DNA of 64,000 nt from FEB-10 sp963710645 (GTDB taxonomy: Bacteria; Acidobacteriota; Thermoanaerobaculia; Thermoanaerobaculales; Sulfomarinibacteraceae): NCBI GenBank assembly GCA_963710645.1, contig CAVQBD010000001.1, positions 620,001 to 684,000 of the forward strand, given 5' to 3'. The translations under genes and the position numbers were made by a program. Each line of letters opens with the position of its first letter. Within the stretch, counting starts at the first letter, position 1. The notes under the pieces were generated by a model. That model was not told the origin of the DNA, searched no databases, and was given only the letters and a program-made list of their open reading frames with translations. Shown piece after piece: positions 62,580 to 64,000 of the stretch.

Positions 62580-64000
62580 TTGAACACTGAACCGGGTATG
62601 GACGACGAAAGGGGAAACGGAGAGGAGTCAGATCAGCTCTCGATGGAAGAGCTGATGCAGTCCTCGCTGCAGACTCTTCGTGAAGGAGAGGTTGTACGCG
62701 GGACGGTCGTTGCTGTCACCTCCGATGAGGTGATGGTCGATATCGGCTTCAAGAGCGAGGGAACGGTCCCGGCTGCAGAGTTCATTGATCCCATCACCGG
62801 CGAAATGACGATCGCGGTGAACGACGAGGTCGACGTATTTATCGAGCGTATGGACGAGATGGAGGGGCGGCTGCGGTTGTCCCGGGATCGGGCTGCCAAA
62901 CTCAAGACCTGGAGTGCGATCGAAGAGGCTTTCAGGGCCGGCGATCCGGTTTCTGGCAAGGTCCTGGAAAGGGTGAAGGGCGGGCTCTCAGTCGATATCG
63001 GAATCCGAGCTTTCCTTCCCGGTTCGCTGGTGGATTTGAGACCGAACCGCCGACTCGAAGACTACATCGACACCGAGGTCGAGGCGAAGATCATCTCCTT
63101 CGACAGACGTCGTTCCAATGTCGTACTGTCGCGCAAGGCGATCCTCGAGGAACAGCAGGGCGAGGTCAAAGACGCCACCATGGCGGACCTCGAAGAAGGA
63201 AAGCTGGTTTCAGGCGATGTGAAGAACATCACCGATTACGGGGTGTTCGTCGATCTCGGCGGCCTCGACGGATTGCTGCACATCACCGACATCTCGTGGG
63301 GCCGAGTCGGTCACCCGAGCGAGTACTTCAAGGTCGGAGACGAGGTTGAGGTCGTGGTGCTGCGCTTCGACCGGGAACGCGAACGCGTGTCCCTCGGGTA
63401 CAAACAGAGATTCGAGGACCCGTGGGTGCTGGTTCCGGAGAAATACCCGGTTGGAAAACGGGTATCGGGAAAGATCGTCAGCATCGTGGACTACGGCGCC
63501 TTTGTCGCCCTCGAGGAGGGCGTGGAAGGCCTGATTCACGTCAGCGAGATGTCCTGGACGAAGAAGGTCAAGAACCCCCGGTCACTGCTCGAACCGGACG
63601 AAGAGGTCGAGGTCGTGGTTTCCGAGGTGGACGCCGAAAAACGGCGTCTGTCGCTCTCGCTGCGAGCCATCGAGCCCAACCCGTGGGAAAAGGTGGCTGA
63701 GACGCATCATGTGGGAAGCCGCATCACGGGAGTCGTCAGAAACCTCACTGATTTTGGCGCCTTCGTCGAGATCGTCCCGGGTGTGGACGGACTCGTACAC
63801 ATTTCGGATATGTCGTGGACCCGTCGGATCAATCATCCGTCGGAGGTTGTGACCAAAGGGCTCGAGGTCGAAGCGGTGATCACGTCGGTCGACGTGCTCA
63901 ATCAGCGGATCTCGTTGTCCATGAAAGAGCTGCTGCCGAATGAGTGGGAGGAGTACGCCAACACCCACGGCGTCGGCGATGTGACCAGCGGCACGGTCAC
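62580..64000 (+). CDS. rpsA: 30S ribosomal protein S1, 5' part
   Basis: At least 473 codons; the gene runs off the window. TTG 62580 is chosen because AGGAGG lies 7 nt upstream; an ATG at 62598 is the alternative. It contains successive S1 RNA-binding repeats (REGEVVRGTVVAVTSDEVMVD, SGDVKNITDYGVFVDLGGLDG, SGKIVSIVDYGAFVALEEGVEG, TGVVRNLTDFGAFVEIVPGVDG) with HITDISW/HVSEMSW/HISDMSW turns. It binds mRNA leaders on the 30S subunit. The start of a fifth repeat is reached at 64000. Confidence 0.96.
   Translation, partial: MNTEPGMDDERGNGEESDQLSMEELMQSSLQTLREGEVVRGTVVAVTSDEVMVDIGFKSEGTVPAAEFIDPITGEMTIAVNDEVDVFIERMDEMEGRLRLSRDRAAKLKTWSAIEEAFRAGDPVSGKVLERVKGGLSVDIGIRAFLPGSLVDLRPNRRLEDYIDTEVEAKIISFDRRRSNVVLSRKAILEEQQGEVKDATMADLEEGKLVSGDVKNITDYGVFVDLGGLDGLLHITDISWGRVGHPSEYFKVGDEVEVVVLRFDRERERVSLGYKQRFEDPWVLVPEKYPVGKRVSGKIVSIVDYGAFVALEEGVEGLIHVSEMSWTKKVKNPRSLLEPDEEVEVVVSEVDAEKRRLSLSLRAIEPNPWEKVAETHHVGSRITGVVRNLTDFGAFVEIVPGVDGLVHISDMSWTRRINHPSEVVTKGLEVEAVITSVDVLNQRISLSMKELLPNEWEEYANTHGVGDVTSGTV

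Overview
This is a GC-rich chromosomal window from a diderm bacterium. Outer-membrane lifestyle is indicated by a tripartite Cus-type efflux pump with a TolC-family channel, an LpxH-like phosphodiesterase and many secreted enzymes. The mix (PQQ sugar dehydrogenase, several secreted peptidases, a Na+-pumping decarboxylase, B12/radical-SAM protein, and C-terminal tags reading DGFESGDTTAWSNT) resembles Acidobacteriota of the Thermoanaerobaculia type. That placement rests on memory of gene content, not on a marker tree. There are no rRNA or tRNA genes, insertion sequences, prophage or CRISPR arrays. Intergenic space is instead full of short dispersed repeats.

Layout. 58-3005 (minus): a secreted PQQ-type dehydrogenase and two overlapping genes that look like a split, degenerate copper amine oxidase. 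3217-6099: a fusion of a glutamate-cysteine-ligase-like domain with an M20 hydrolase. 6495-12548: AIM24-like protein, SRAP protein, S9 peptidase, phosphohexomutase. 12579-16310: SGNH hydrolase, carbamoyltransferase, SxtJ-like and DUF5989 proteins, a surface-glycan decoration cluster. 16614-21452 (minus): ankyrin/tetraheme cytochrome protein and the oadGAB decarboxylase. 21674-30671: AI-2E-type permease, class V aminotransferase, M14 peptidase with overlapping sirtuin, Ntn hydrolase, two small exported proteins. 31375-38448 (minus): copper/silver efflux operon behind a promoter with a MerR-type 19-bp spacer. 39006-39452: a small ribbon-helix-helix gene pair. 40492-43726: DUF1015-serA-serC serine operon, closed by a clear terminator. 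44046-47279: large subtilase. 47354-52747: LpxH-like, aroA, sigma54 activator, a MurB-like protein lacking the catalytic Ser, TPR protein. 52805-64000: trmJ, rhomboid, AMMECR1 protein, larA-like, cupin plus ferredoxin pair, a DUF1573-type protein, B12/radical SAM protein, cmk and the 5' part of rpsA.

The most interesting signal is at 58893-60026. One continuous reading frame encodes an exported DUF1573-type protein whose conserved Cys-Gly-Cys-Thr motif reads TGA-Gly-Cys-Thr. The TGA is followed at once by a two-tier hairpin of 34 nt whose apical loop lies as far from the TGA as in E. coli fdhF. This is a candidate new selenoprotein family member; the alternative is a single nonsense mutation.

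Other points of note: a heptanucleotide tandem-repeat habit with different units at different loci, sometimes running into the ends of efflux genes; an 80-bp element with inverted ends in about six copies; and a twice-copied hairpin element.
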